In this document: one piece after another, positions 52,001-59,678 of the stretch | How the letters are laid out: each line of letters begins with the position of its first letter | How positions within the stretch are numbered: the first letter of the stretch is position 1 | Origin: Akkermansiaceae bacterium | GTDB lineage: Bacteria; Verrucomicrobiota; Verrucomicrobiia; Verrucomicrobiales; DEV007 | Reading direction: 5' to 3' | Assembly: GCA_024233005.1 (NCBI GenBank) | Contig: JACKQE010000009.1 | Coordinates: 157,616-221,615, forward strand | Length of the DNA stretch: 64,000 nucleotides | Position numbers and translations under genes: made by a program | The notes under the pieces: model-generated | The model's input: only the letters and a program-made list of their open reading frames with translations | Database searches by the model: none | Told to the model about the DNA's origin: nothing

Positions 52001-54574
52001 GGCGGGGTTGGTCTTGATTTGGTCACCCGGGGCGCCCAGCCAGCGGGCCGTGATCGGATACCCTTGTCCTTGAGCCAGGCACCTGCGATCGGTCTGTTCC
52101 GGGTCATTCTGAGCGAAAATCCAAAGCTGGCGTGCCGCGGCATTGATTTGCCGGCGGTTGCTTCAGCGGATGACCGATCCTTGCTGTGGGGCGAATTGCT
52201 GCGGCCGATTTCGGAGCGTGAAGTTGCCCTGAGAGGCGAGGCCAGGTATGTGCAGCGGCTTTCGCGCGGCTTTCCCACGACAGAGTATCCCCTCGATCCT
52301 TCCGTGCCATTGCGTTTGGAATCAAGAGAACGCGGCATTCTCGACAGTCTCCATTTTGCTCCGTTCCAGCTGCCGGATTGTGGCCCAGGGGAAGTTCTGA
52401 TCAAAGTCAGGGCTGCCGCGATGAATTTCCGGGATGTTCTCAAGGCTCTGGGCCTCTATCCCGCCGAAACCGCCGATGCCCGTATATTCGGGGATGAAGT
52501 CGCCGGTCAGGTGCTGGCGGTCGGTAAAAACGTGACCCACGTGGCGGTTGGCGACGAGGTTTTCGGATTGGCCGTCTTCGGCATTGCGACTCACACCCTG
52601 GCCCGGGGAGCCGATGTCGTCCGGATTCCGGAGGGGATTTCCCACGAAGAAGCCGCGACCATCCCCGTCGTCTTCATGACCGCTTGGCATGCCCTGAAGC
52701 ATGCCGCCCGTCTCCGGGCGGGCGAATGGGCGTTGATTCATGCCGGTGCGGGCGGAGTCGGCATGGCCGCCATTCAGATCGCCCATCACCTTGGTGCCAA
52801 GGTGATCGCCTCCGCCGGCAGTCCCTCAAAGCGGGCGCTGCTGAAGACGCTCGGAGTCGAGGAAGTGATCGATTCCCGGAAGGGTGATTTCGCCGAACAG
52901 GTGATGGAACTGACTCATCGCCGGGGCGTGGATGTCGTTCTCAACGCACTGGCATCGGAAGCGATTCCGATGGGGCTTTCCTGCCTTGCGGAGTCCGGAC
53001 GTTTCATTGAGATCGGCAAGCGCGACATTTATCAAAACTCCCGGCTTCCTCTCTGGGGCCTGCGCCGCAATGCATCATTCCATGTGGTGGCGATGGATGC
53101 CATTTTTGCGGGTGACGAAAATCTGACCCGTGAATTGATGGGGGAGATCACTGACTTGATCGGGAGCCGCAGGCTGACTCCGTTGCCTTACCGGACTTTC
53201 CCCGCGTGCCGGGTCGACGCGGCATTCCGCCTGATGGCGGGCGGGAAGCACACCGGCAAAGTGTTGATGGCGTTTGCTGATCCTTTTGTCTTGCACAAAG
53301 GTGAGTCTCCTAGGCAGGCATTCGAAGTGCAACCCGATGCCACTTACCTCATCACCGGGGGACTCGGAGGCTTCGGCAAGGTTTTGGCCAGATGGCTGGT
53401 GGAAGCGGGGGCTCGGCACCTGGTTCTGACCGGACGGAAAGGACCGGAAACCCCTGGAGCGGAGGCATTCATGGCTGAGCTCGCGGCCCACGGTGCCGCG
53501 GTGGTTCCAGTGGCGGCGGATGTGAGCTCCCCCCAGAGCGTGAAAGATCTCATCCGGCAGGTGGCGTCCATGGGACGTCCCCTCAAGGGCGTTTTCCACC
53601 TTGCCATGGTGATCGATGATGCGCCTCTGGCTGATTTGACCACCGCGCGTTTCGAGACGGTGGTGGCTCCGAAAGCGGTGGGGGCTTGGTTGCTTCACCA
53701 GGAAACCTTGGGGATGGATCTGGATTGTTTCGTGATGTTCTCGTCGATCTCGAGCATCTTCGGCAATCCTGCCCAAGGCAACTACTCCGCCGCCAATGCC
53801 TTCCTCGACAGTTTGGCCTTCCATCGTCAAGCGCAGGGGCTCCCAGGGTTGGCGGTGAACTGGGGCGTCCTCGGAGGGGAAGGCTACGTCGCCCGGAATG
53901 AGAGGGTCGCCGAGTTCTTGGCCCGTCAGGGAACCGACGCCATCACTCCGCTCGAAGTGACCGCATTGCTGGAATCCTTCCTTGATGCCAACATTGCCCA
54001 AGCCGCCGCCATTCGCGTGGATTGGTCAAAATGGCGCCAATCCTTCCGGGGAATGCAGGAAAATCCCCTGCTGGAACGCATTTTTGCTGCTGGAGTCGAA
54101 ATGGATGAATCGGGCGGCGGAGCCGGCGACTGGAGGGTCAGGATTGATGCCGCCGAGCCGGAAGACCGGTTGGGCGTCATTGTCCGGGCGGTCCAGGATG
54201 TTGTCGGTTCAGTCCTGCGGGTGAAACCCGAGTCTCTTCGGGAAGATCAGCCTCTCACCAACCTTGGGTTGGACTCTTTGATGGGGGTCGAAATTGAAAA
54301 CCTGATCGAGAGTTCGATCGGTGTCACTCTGCCTCCCACCAGTTTGATGCGCGCCCGGACCATCGGTCAGATCGCGGCTTTGATTTCCAGTCATCTCGGT
54401 GGAGAAACCGCTCCGGCAGCTGGCACTTCCGCTGCCCGGCCTACACCGGTCGAGGCGGAGATTGAAATGTCCGAGCTGGATTTGGATTCCCTGTCGGATG
54501 AAGATATCGACCGGTTGTTGGAAGAGGATCCGACGCCAGAAATGGAGACCGTGGAACCGACCTCCAGAACCTGA
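49013..54574 (+). CDS. Highly reducing type I PKS, part 2: rest of AT, DH, cMT, ER, KR, ACP
   Basis: The frame continuing the PKS (1853 codons counted from the TTG at 49013, which is probably not a real start). AT end: HPFH at 29-32 in the position used for malonyl (HAFH-like) specificity. DH about 200-470: His226 in RDHKVDTHVIFP (the usual Gly is Thr) and Asp391 in HPVLLDGALH. C-methyltransferase about 540-870 with ILEVGAGTGG at 697-706. A structural KR-like half lies at about 880-1080. ER about 1100-1420 with AGAGGVGMAAIQIA near 1243. KR about 1440-1640 with TGGLGGFG and YSAANA. ACP about 1725-1800 with Ser1755 in LGLDSLMG. The tail has LSDEDIDRLL near 1827-1836, a docking-like motif. The next gene overlaps the stop by one base. 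Confidence 0.85.
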   Translation: MSGPEASLQAMAAELESRAVFARFVRVDHPFHHAFMQPAADAMEKAMAALTPREETIPFFSTVTGERCSGVDCTAGHWARGIRQAVQFVSAVNAMADQGVDVWLEISAHPALALSIQECLAARETKAPVVSSARREREFESTLEAAMELHRLGVVLDFCGLTPSRKLLPLPTYPWNKSRWWHESSELREGRLGPGGKGLLDMRLPRATPTWITRLDERHMAFLRDHKVDTHVIFPAAAFVEMVLEAGLVVFEGRPFAIEDFEIRKPLILSDPPTGLILELSWDPTERTFKVQSRFEPSETWSVHVVGSMRAERVESSFGESDWKKPAPDLLEVGPGDFYEYMAGLGLKYGPEFKPLQKLHAGGGQSSGVVALSQKSAGRTQEYALHPVLLDGALHVFSAGARTVEERRAGMKLPVRFARILFLQSPGASSRVSANVLQCNEELIEGRIGLYNESGQPCVLVDGFRAVAMSSVRRAGSSGGTRDLVYHVDWERTADVDSRPRLKPVPLSQLHHAARNALDKVLALRGQERLEAVMAAEDDLAAAQITNGLRELGVDPKSGEVFTASSLKIAEAMLPVFHRLMEKLTRRGIIQVSGDGWLPTERFDGIADSAAETLKQFFTNHPGHLPEGMLCAATGADFAPILRGEEEAVQALFSGPGADLLEQFYGDGLFASHWMTGIASAVKEAADHLPEGRGLRILEVGAGTGGLAAYILPQLERGLHTYVFTDVSAGFFLPAQQKLAQFPEVDYRIFNLDHSPEALDLGKFDFIVGTNVLHAVADVRKSIGYLHELLVPGGTLAFMDVATPQLWTEAIFGLTSGWWHLTDRDLRPDQPLLSRQQWEEVLLGAGFAEALSLPGMHGPEGGEGQVGLFARKAWEEPASVTEALQVPQQTSWVVFADASGLGALLAESLRASGVRCRVVTRGDAFESNGGDQFTISGESVADWTTLFQTWDKEDCPQRFVYLWTLDEQVGDDGAGVIQGIDVLLNFAHLLHQTFPAGGVGLDLVTRGAQPAGRDRIPLSLSQAPAIGLFRVILSENPKLACRGIDLPAVASADDRSLLWGELLRPISEREVALRGEARYVQRLSRGFPTTEYPLDPSVPLRLESRERGILDSLHFAPFQLPDCGPGEVLIKVRAAAMNFRDVLKALGLYPAETADARIFGDEVAGQVLAVGKNVTHVAVGDEVFGLAVFGIATHTLARGADVVRIPEGISHEEAATIPVVFMTAWHALKHAARLRAGEWALIHAGAGGVGMAAIQIAHHLGAKVIASAGSPSKRALLKTLGVEEVIDSRKGDFAEQVMELTHRRGVDVVLNALASEAIPMGLSCLAESGRFIEIGKRDIYQNSRLPLWGLRRNASFHVVAMDAIFAGDENLTRELMGEITDLIGSRRLTPLPYRTFPACRVDAAFRLMAGGKHTGKVLMAFADPFVLHKGESPRQAFEVQPDATYLITGGLGGFGKVLARWLVEAGARHLVLTGRKGPETPGAEAFMAELAAHGAAVVPVAADVSSPQSVKDLIRQVASMGRPLKGVFHLAMVIDDAPLADLTTARFETVVAPKAVGAWLLHQETLGMDLDCFVMFSSISSIFGNPAQGNYSAANAFLDSLAFHRQAQGLPGLAVNWGVLGGEGYVARNERVAEFLARQGTDAITPLEVTALLESFLDANIAQAAAIRVDWSKWRQSFRGMQENPLLERIFAAGVEMDESGGGAGDWRVRIDAAEPEDRLGVIVRAVQDVVGSVLRVKPESLREDQPLTNLGLDSLMGVEIENLIESSIGVTLPPTSLMRARTIGQIAALISSHLGGETAPAAGTSAARPTPVEAEIEMSELDLDSLSDEDIDRLLEEDPTPEMETVEPTSRT

Positions 54575-55968
54575 TGGCCACCGATGGGATAGCAAACGAT
54601 GCGAAGGCAAGGCTCAAGCAGTGGTTGTCGAGCGGACAGGCCCGCCTGCAGCCACTGACGTTTCCTCAGCGCGAGTTGTGGGAAAACTCACCGATCGCCC
54701 CCGGGGCACCGGGAAACCACATCTGCTCCTTTTTTGAAATCAACGGCCCGGTCACGCTCGAATTGTGCGAGACGGCTGTCAGCAAAGTGGTGCAAAGGCA
54801 GGAGGCAATGCGAACTTCCTTCCTTCCCGGCAAAGATCGACCGCTCCAGATCATCCGGTCGACTGGCGAAACGGTGATCCGCCATTTGAAACTCTCAAGG
54901 GATGAATCCCGTCCTGAAGCCCTGCAAGAAATCATGACCCAGGATTTCCGCAAGCCATTCGATTTCCTCCGGGGCCCCTTGTATCGGATGAGTTTGCTGG
55001 AAAGGGGGGAGCATGATTTCCTCTTTGCCTTCACCATTCACCACGCTGTGGCCGATGGATGGACGCTCGGAGCATTTGTCGAGGATCTCTGCACGGCCTA
55101 CATTCTGGCTCTCCAGGCTTCTGGCAAAACCGTGGGGAGCGTCAGCGGGATCCGGGATGCCCTGCCTCCGTTGCAGATGACCCACACGGAATGGGGGGCC
55201 GCCGAGCGCGCCCGCTGGACCCCGGCAGAAATCGAAAGATTTGCCGGTTACTGGAGAGAGCGGCTTCAGGGTTCGCGTCAACTCTGGGATGCTGCCCCCA
55301 CAGGGCAGGGGGAGGCTGACTCCCTGCAGCAGTGGGTTACCACGATTCCCGAAAAGCTGGCGGATCGCATCCGTCTGTTGGCGCGAAAGTCCGGAGCCAC
55401 CCTGTTCAGCACCCTGCTGACGGCATTTCAACTGACCCTGCACCGGTGGACGGGAATCGATGATATCACCGTGGGGGCACCCGTCGCCAACCGGAACCGG
55501 TCTACCGTGAGGGAAACGATGGGGTATTTCGCCGGCGTGATTCCCCTCCGGGGGATCATAGATCCGGATCAAACTTTCCTTGAGCGGGTTCGGTCGGTTC
55601 ATGAAAAGACGATGGACGACTTTGCCCACGCGATGCCTTTTGCGGAGTTGGTCAAGGCTTTGGACTGCTCTCCGGAGCCTGGGGGGCATGCGATTTTTGA
55701 CACCCGGTTCGCGTTTCAGAACCACCCCATTCCTGAGGTCGTCTTGCCCGGGATATCCACCAAGTTGAGAACCAGTTCAACGGGCACGGCACGTTTTGAC
55801 ATCGGCTGTGAATTGACTGAAGATGGGAAAGAGTTTGAAGTGGTCTGGCTTCACCGGCCGTCAGTTCTCTCCGAATTGATGATTTGCGAACTGGACGGGC
55901 TCTTTCAGAAGATGCTGGGGGCCATGTGCGATCATCCGGACACGCCTTGCACCTCCCTGAGCCTGTAA
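54574..55968 (+). CDS. Stand-alone condensation-domain acyltransferase (PapA/NRPS C-domain type)
   Basis: A 464-residue protein whose ATG shares its first base with the PKS stop (TGATG), so the two are translationally coupled. It is a single condensation domain: PLTFPQRELWENSPIAP at the start, the catalytic HHAVADG at 156-162 (second His the likely base), then TLFSTLLTAFQLTLHRWTG and ITVGAPVANRNRSTVRETMGYFAG, the latter matching the classical C-domain tail. No adenylation or carrier domain is attached. Such proteins (PapA5, stand-alone C-domains) move an acyl chain from a PKS carrier to an alcohol or amine. The expected role is release of the PKS product as an ester or amide; the acceptor is unknown. 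Confidence 0.85.
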   Translation: MATDGIANDAKARLKQWLSSGQARLQPLTFPQRELWENSPIAPGAPGNHICSFFEINGPVTLELCETAVSKVVQRQEAMRTSFLPGKDRPLQIIRSTGETVIRHLKLSRDESRPEALQEIMTQDFRKPFDFLRGPLYRMSLLERGEHDFLFAFTIHHAVADGWTLGAFVEDLCTAYILALQASGKTVGSVSGIRDALPPLQMTHTEWGAAERARWTPAEIERFAGYWRERLQGSRQLWDAAPTGQGEADSLQQWVTTIPEKLADRIRLLARKSGATLFSTLLTAFQLTLHRWTGIDDITVGAPVANRNRSTVRETMGYFAGVIPLRGIIDPDQTFLERVRSVHEKTMDDFAHAMPFAELVKALDCSPEPGGHAIFDTRFAFQNHPIPEVVLPGISTKLRTSSTGTARFDIGCELTEDGKEFEVVWLHRPSVLSELMICELDGLFQKMLGAMCDHPDTPCTSLSL

Positions 55969-55995
55969 TCCTTTTGCGATCTACCTTTGTCCCCA

Positions 55996-56943
55996 ATGAC
56001 GAAAAAGACCAGCCAGTCGCAATTTTCCCCGTGGGTCTGCCGGGCTGCTTTTCCTCTGGTATCAGGCAGTTTTTACCTTACGCAGATCGCGTTGGCTTAC
56101 AGTGTCCATCGGGATTGGATCTGGCTTTCGATACCCCTGATGCTTCTGGCCAGCCACTTCATGCACGGACTGCTCATCGGATTCCATGAGGCTTCCCATG
56201 GCTGCCTGCGCAAGAGCCATTTCCTCAACGAACTGGATGGCATTCTGGTGGGTATTTTGAGCTACACCAGTCTGACCCTCTACCGAGCGCTTCACCAATC
56301 CCACCACGTGCATTTCGCGACCGAGAAGGATGCGGAACTGTGGCCGTTTGTCCAGGTGGACTCCCCCTTGTGGCTTCGTCGTCTGGCTGCGTTCACCGAA
56401 TTGAATTTCGGGCTGTTTTTCACCCCGTTCCTTTTCTGGAGAGGGTTCTTTGGCAAGGACTCCGACATCCGGAATAAGAAACTCCGACGTCGGATCTGGA
56501 TGGAGTTGATCCTGGCGGTGGTTTTTTGGATCGTTGCCATTGCAGTGGTGGCCCGATTCCAGCTTTGGCCTTGGTATTTCTGGAACTATTTTGCCCCGGC
56601 CTTCATCGCTGGAAATCTCCAAAGCTGGCGCAAATACATCGAGCACGTTGGATTGAGTGGCAACACCGCCCGAAGCGCGACCCGGAGCATCGTCGCCGAT
56701 ACCTGGTCGGGCCACTTTGTATCGATGATGCTGCTCCACGAGCCCCTCCATGGCATCCACCATCTCCAAGCCAAGCTGCCTCATTTCGAACTGCCCCGGC
56801 ACATTGACAAGCTGGAACCAACCGAGGACGGAGACACGGTGCCTTTCCCCAACTACCGGGCCGCGATTGCCGACCTGCTCCGCAAATTGCCGGACCCGAA
56901 GGCGGGCAGCCAATGGGAAAAAGCCTCCCGGGCCAAAGCTTGA
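55996..56943 (+). CDS. Membrane fatty-acid desaturase
   Basis: A 315-residue membrane protein from the ATG at 55996. The three histidine boxes of the di-iron fatty-acid desaturase/hydroxylase family are present: GFHEASH near 62-68 (box 1), HQSHH at 100-104 (box 2) and HEPLHGIHH at 248-256 (box 3). Hydrophobic stretches flank them: about 15-60, 85-95, 125-150 and 170-220. It should act in the cytoplasmic membrane on an acyl chain and could desaturate or hydroxylate the product of the PKS; which one cannot be told from the boxes. It starts 27 bases after the acyltransferase and is followed by the ABC ATPase 25 bases later, so it belongs to the same operon. Confidence 0.9.
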   Translation: MTKKTSQSQFSPWVCRAAFPLVSGSFYLTQIALAYSVHRDWIWLSIPLMLLASHFMHGLLIGFHEASHGCLRKSHFLNELDGILVGILSYTSLTLYRALHQSHHVHFATEKDAELWPFVQVDSPLWLRRLAAFTELNFGLFFTPFLFWRGFFGKDSDIRNKKLRRRIWMELILAVVFWIVAIAVVARFQLWPWYFWNYFAPAFIAGNLQSWRKYIEHVGLSGNTARSATRSIVADTWSGHFVSMMLLHEPLHGIHHLQAKLPHFELPRHIDKLEPTEDGDTVPFPNYRAAIADLLRKLPDPKAGSQWEKASRAKA

Positions 56944-56968
56944 TCCGGCCGGCTGCCACCATCTACCA

Positions 56969-57700
56969 ATGACCTACGATTCGCCCCATGCTCATGTCCC
57001 TGGTCCCGTGTTTGAGGCGGACCAATTGGTGAAAGAATATGACGATGGGCGGGTGCCCGCCCTTCGGGGAATCACCCTCCGGATTGAAGACGGGGAATTC
57101 GTCTCCATCATCGGCCCGAGTGGTTGCGGAAAATCAACCCTGCTCAACATGCTCGGGGCTCTCGACCGGCCCACCTCAGGTTCCCTCAAATTCAAAGGGA
57201 CAAGCATTCCCGACCTCGCCGATCCCGCCAAATACCGGGGGCAGGAAGTGGGATTCATCTTCCAGGCATTCCATCTGCTGCCCACCTTCACCGTCGAGGA
57301 AAATGTCCAGATTCCCATGTTTGAGCTTCCCTGGTCGCGGGCCCAACGGAAAAAGCGCGCCGGGGAACTGTTGGACGCCGTCGGTCTTTCCCACCGACTT
57401 GGGCATTTGCCAACGAAGCTCTCCGGTGGCGAACGCCAGCGCGCTGCCATCGCCAGGAGCTTGGCCAATGAACCCGGCGTTCTGCTTGCCGACGAGCCGA
57501 CCGGGAACCTTGACAGTCAGAATGCGGTGCAGATCATGGATCTGCTCTGCCGCCTTCAGACTGAGCACCGTATCACCCTGCTGTTGGTGAGCCATGATCT
57601 TCATGTCGCCAGCCATGCAAACCGGATCATCCGGATGAAAGACGGCCTGATTGTGTCCGAAAGCAGACCCGGCGACGTGACCCATTCCCCTCAGGCATGA
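56969..57700 (+). CDS. ABC transporter ATP-binding subunit (MacB/LolD type)
   Basis: A 243-residue ATPase from the ATG at 56969; longer in-frame starts lie inside the desaturase. Walker A GPSGCGKST is at 49-57, followed by LLNMLGALDRPTSG typical of the LolD/MacB class; a Q-loop GFIFQAFHLLP; the signature LSGGERQRAAIARSL; Walker B LLADEPTGNLD; and an H-loop LLVSHDLHVA. The class drives the MacB/LolCDE-type mechanotransmission permeases. The ATGA overlap with the next gene (57697-57700) couples it to the permease. Confidence 0.93.
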   Translation: MTYDSPHAHVPGPVFEADQLVKEYDDGRVPALRGITLRIEDGEFVSIIGPSGCGKSTLLNMLGALDRPTSGSLKFKGTSIPDLADPAKYRGQEVGFIFQAFHLLPTFTVEENVQIPMFELPWSRAQRKKRAGELLDAVGLSHRLGHLPTKLSGGERQRAAIARSLANEPGVLLADEPTGNLDSQNAVQIMDLLCRLQTEHRITLLLVSHDLHVASHANRIIRMKDGLIVSESRPGDVTHSPQA

Positions 57701-58812
57701 ATTTTCTCACCATCGTCATCCGCAGTCTCTGGCGTCGTCCGGTGCGCACCAGCCTGACTCTCGTGGGCATTTCCATCGGGATTGCCGCTGTTATCACTCT
57801 GGTGGGGCTGGCCTCCGGATACGAGAAAAGCGTGGTCAGGCAACTCGATGTCATCGGGATCGATGTGATCGTCAGCAATATGGAGGGGGGGATGATGCCC
57901 AAAGCCTTTGACGAATCGATGAAGGCGGAAATCGCCAAACTTCCCGACACCGAGAAGGTGACCACTGTCCTGATGCAGATGCTCAGCGTCGAGGATGCTC
58001 CAATGATGATGGTGTCTGGTCGGGAGTGGGAAGGATTCACTTGGGATCAGTTGGAGGTTGAAGAAGGTCGCATGCCAAAGGATGCTTCCGAAAAGGCCGT
58101 CGTGATTGGGCGCCTTGCGGCGGAGGTGCTCAAAAAGAAAGTGGGGGACACTGTGCAAATCGAAACGGATGAATTCCAGGTGGTGGGAATCGTCGATGGA
58201 CAGTCGGTCGTGGAGAACGGGGCCATCATTCTCGCTCTGCCACTGTTCCAGGAGGTCTCCGGCTACCAGGGCAAGGTCAATTTCATTGACATCAAAGTGC
58301 CCAAAAACACCGACAGCGGGCGCATCACCGCTCTGTGTGAAAAGATCGAAGCCTTGTTTCCGGAAGTCCGGGCAGTCAAGGCGGGCGAGGTTGTCGGGAC
58401 CAGCCAGGGGTTTCGGATCGCCCGGGCCATGAGTTGGAGCACCTCCCTGCTGGCGATCATTGTCGGGGTTCTCGGTGTCATGAACACCATGCTGATGACG
58501 GTTTTTGAGCGGACACATGAAATTGGCATTCTCCTCGCGCTGGGGTGGAAGCGGCGGCGGATTGTGTTTCTCGTTCTTTGCGAGTCCGCAATTTTGGGTC
58601 TCCTCGGCGGAATGGTCGGAGTAATCCTCGGCGCGGGCGCCCTGAAAATTCTGGAACTGACTCCGACCATTCGTGGCATGCTGGAGCCGGATCTCAGCGG
58701 TGGGTTGGTCATTCAGGCGATCTGCATTGCCGTCGGCGTCGGGGTCGTCAGTGGATTGTATCCTGCCTGGCGAAGCTCCCGGCTCACACCAAGCCTGGCG
58801 TTGCAAGGGTGA
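57697..58812 (+). CDS. ABC permease of the MacB/FtsX family
   Basis: A 371-residue protein with the four-helix MacB/FtsX topology: one N-terminal helix (about 17-40, RTSLTLVGISIGIAAVITLV), a large periplasmic domain (about 45-245), then three helices at about 250-360 (LLAIIVGVLGVMNTMLM, LCESAILGLLGGMVGVILG, AICIAVGVGVVSGLYP), with the cytoplasmic FERTHEIGILLALGWKRRRI coupling loop between helices 2 and 3. It overlaps the ATPase gene by 4 bases. Such permeases move lipoproteins, lipids or peptides across or out of the inner membrane. Here the neighbours point to a lipid cargo (inference). A LolA-like carrier follows 42 bases later. Confidence 0.92.
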   Translation: MNFLTIVIRSLWRRPVRTSLTLVGISIGIAAVITLVGLASGYEKSVVRQLDVIGIDVIVSNMEGGMMPKAFDESMKAEIAKLPDTEKVTTVLMQMLSVEDAPMMMVSGREWEGFTWDQLEVEEGRMPKDASEKAVVIGRLAAEVLKKKVGDTVQIETDEFQVVGIVDGQSVVENGAIILALPLFQEVSGYQGKVNFIDIKVPKNTDSGRITALCEKIEALFPEVRAVKAGEVVGTSQGFRIARAMSWSTSLLAIIVGVLGVMNTMLMTVFERTHEIGILLALGWKRRRIVFLVLCESAILGLLGGMVGVILGAGALKILELTPTIRGMLEPDLSGGLVIQAICIAVGVGVVSGLYPAWRSSRLTPSLALQG

Positions 58813-58854
58813 GATCACAGCTCCCCACCGAGGCCTTTTACTGAACCAATCCCC

Positions 58855-59652
58855 ATGAAGATGCTCCTTCGACACCTTGCTCTCCCGGCACTGCTTGGGA
58901 CCCTGTGTTTTTCCACCACCACCCGAGCCCAGGAATTTTCCGCCAAGGATTTGGCGGGGCGACTCAGTGCGGCTGTGTTGGATGGAGATTCCGTCACCAA
59001 ATTGCGGATGAAGATCGAACCGTCCGGTGGAGGGGACAAGACCTTGGTTCAGGTCCAGATCAAGGCCCGTCGCCTTCCCGGAAAAACCCAGGTTGTCTAC
59101 CAGCTTCTCTGGCCCAAAGAACGCATGGGGGAGTCATTCCTCCTCAGTAAAACAAAGGGCAACTCGGCCGAAGGGCATTCCTTTCGATTGCCCAAAGAAG
59201 TCACATCACTGAAATCAGCCCAATTAAAGGACTCAGTTTTCGGCAGCGACCTTGCCTATCTGGATGTGGTGGAAAACTTTTTTGCCTGGGAGTCGCAATC
59301 GCTCGCCGGACAGGAAACCATCAACCGGGTCAATTGTCTGATTCTGGAATCGAAACCAGGCAGTTCTGATTCAACTCTGTATGGGGTGGTCAGGAGTTGG
59401 GTCGATCCGAAGAAACTTGTCACCATGCGGGTGGAAAAATTCGATCCATCTGGGAAACTGGTCCGTCGGATCGACACGGATCGGGTGGCGAAAAGTGATC
59501 TCGGCAAAGACATTCCCGCCAGTCTGGTTGTCACGCGGCCCGGCAGTGGCACCGTGACCGAACTCGAAGGATCCAACATCCGGCATGATGTGAAGTACTC
59601 CGATCACGATTTCACCGTCCCCGCGATGGCAGACCTCAGGATTCCCCGCTGA
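58855..59652 (+). CDS. LolA-like outer-membrane lipoprotein-sorting protein
   Basis: A 265-residue protein with a signal peptide (MKMLLRHLALPALLGTLCFSTTTRA; QEFSAK mature start). The body shows the LolA/outer-membrane lipoprotein sorting fold pattern: FSAKDLAGRLSAAVLDGDSVTKLRM, VQVQIKARRLPGKTQVVYQLLWPKER, SFRLPKEVTSLKSAQL, LAYLDVVENFFAWE and YGVVRSWVDPKKLVTMRVEKFDPSGKLVRRI. In that family the half-barrel carries lipophilic cargo through the periplasm. It is the last gene of the forward block and most likely hands the PKS-derived lipid from the ABC permease to the outer membrane. LolA-like proteins of this type are distinct from the housekeeping LolA. Confidence 0.8.
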   Translation: MKMLLRHLALPALLGTLCFSTTTRAQEFSAKDLAGRLSAAVLDGDSVTKLRMKIEPSGGGDKTLVQVQIKARRLPGKTQVVYQLLWPKERMGESFLLSKTKGNSAEGHSFRLPKEVTSLKSAQLKDSVFGSDLAYLDVVENFFAWESQSLAGQETINRVNCLILESKPGSSDSTLYGVVRSWVDPKKLVTMRVEKFDPSGKLVRRIDTDRVAKSDLGKDIPASLVVTRPGSGTVTELEGSNIRHDVKYSDHDFTVPAMADLRIPR

Positions 59653-59678
59653 GGGGGGTGGGCTTCCGCAGGCCAAGG

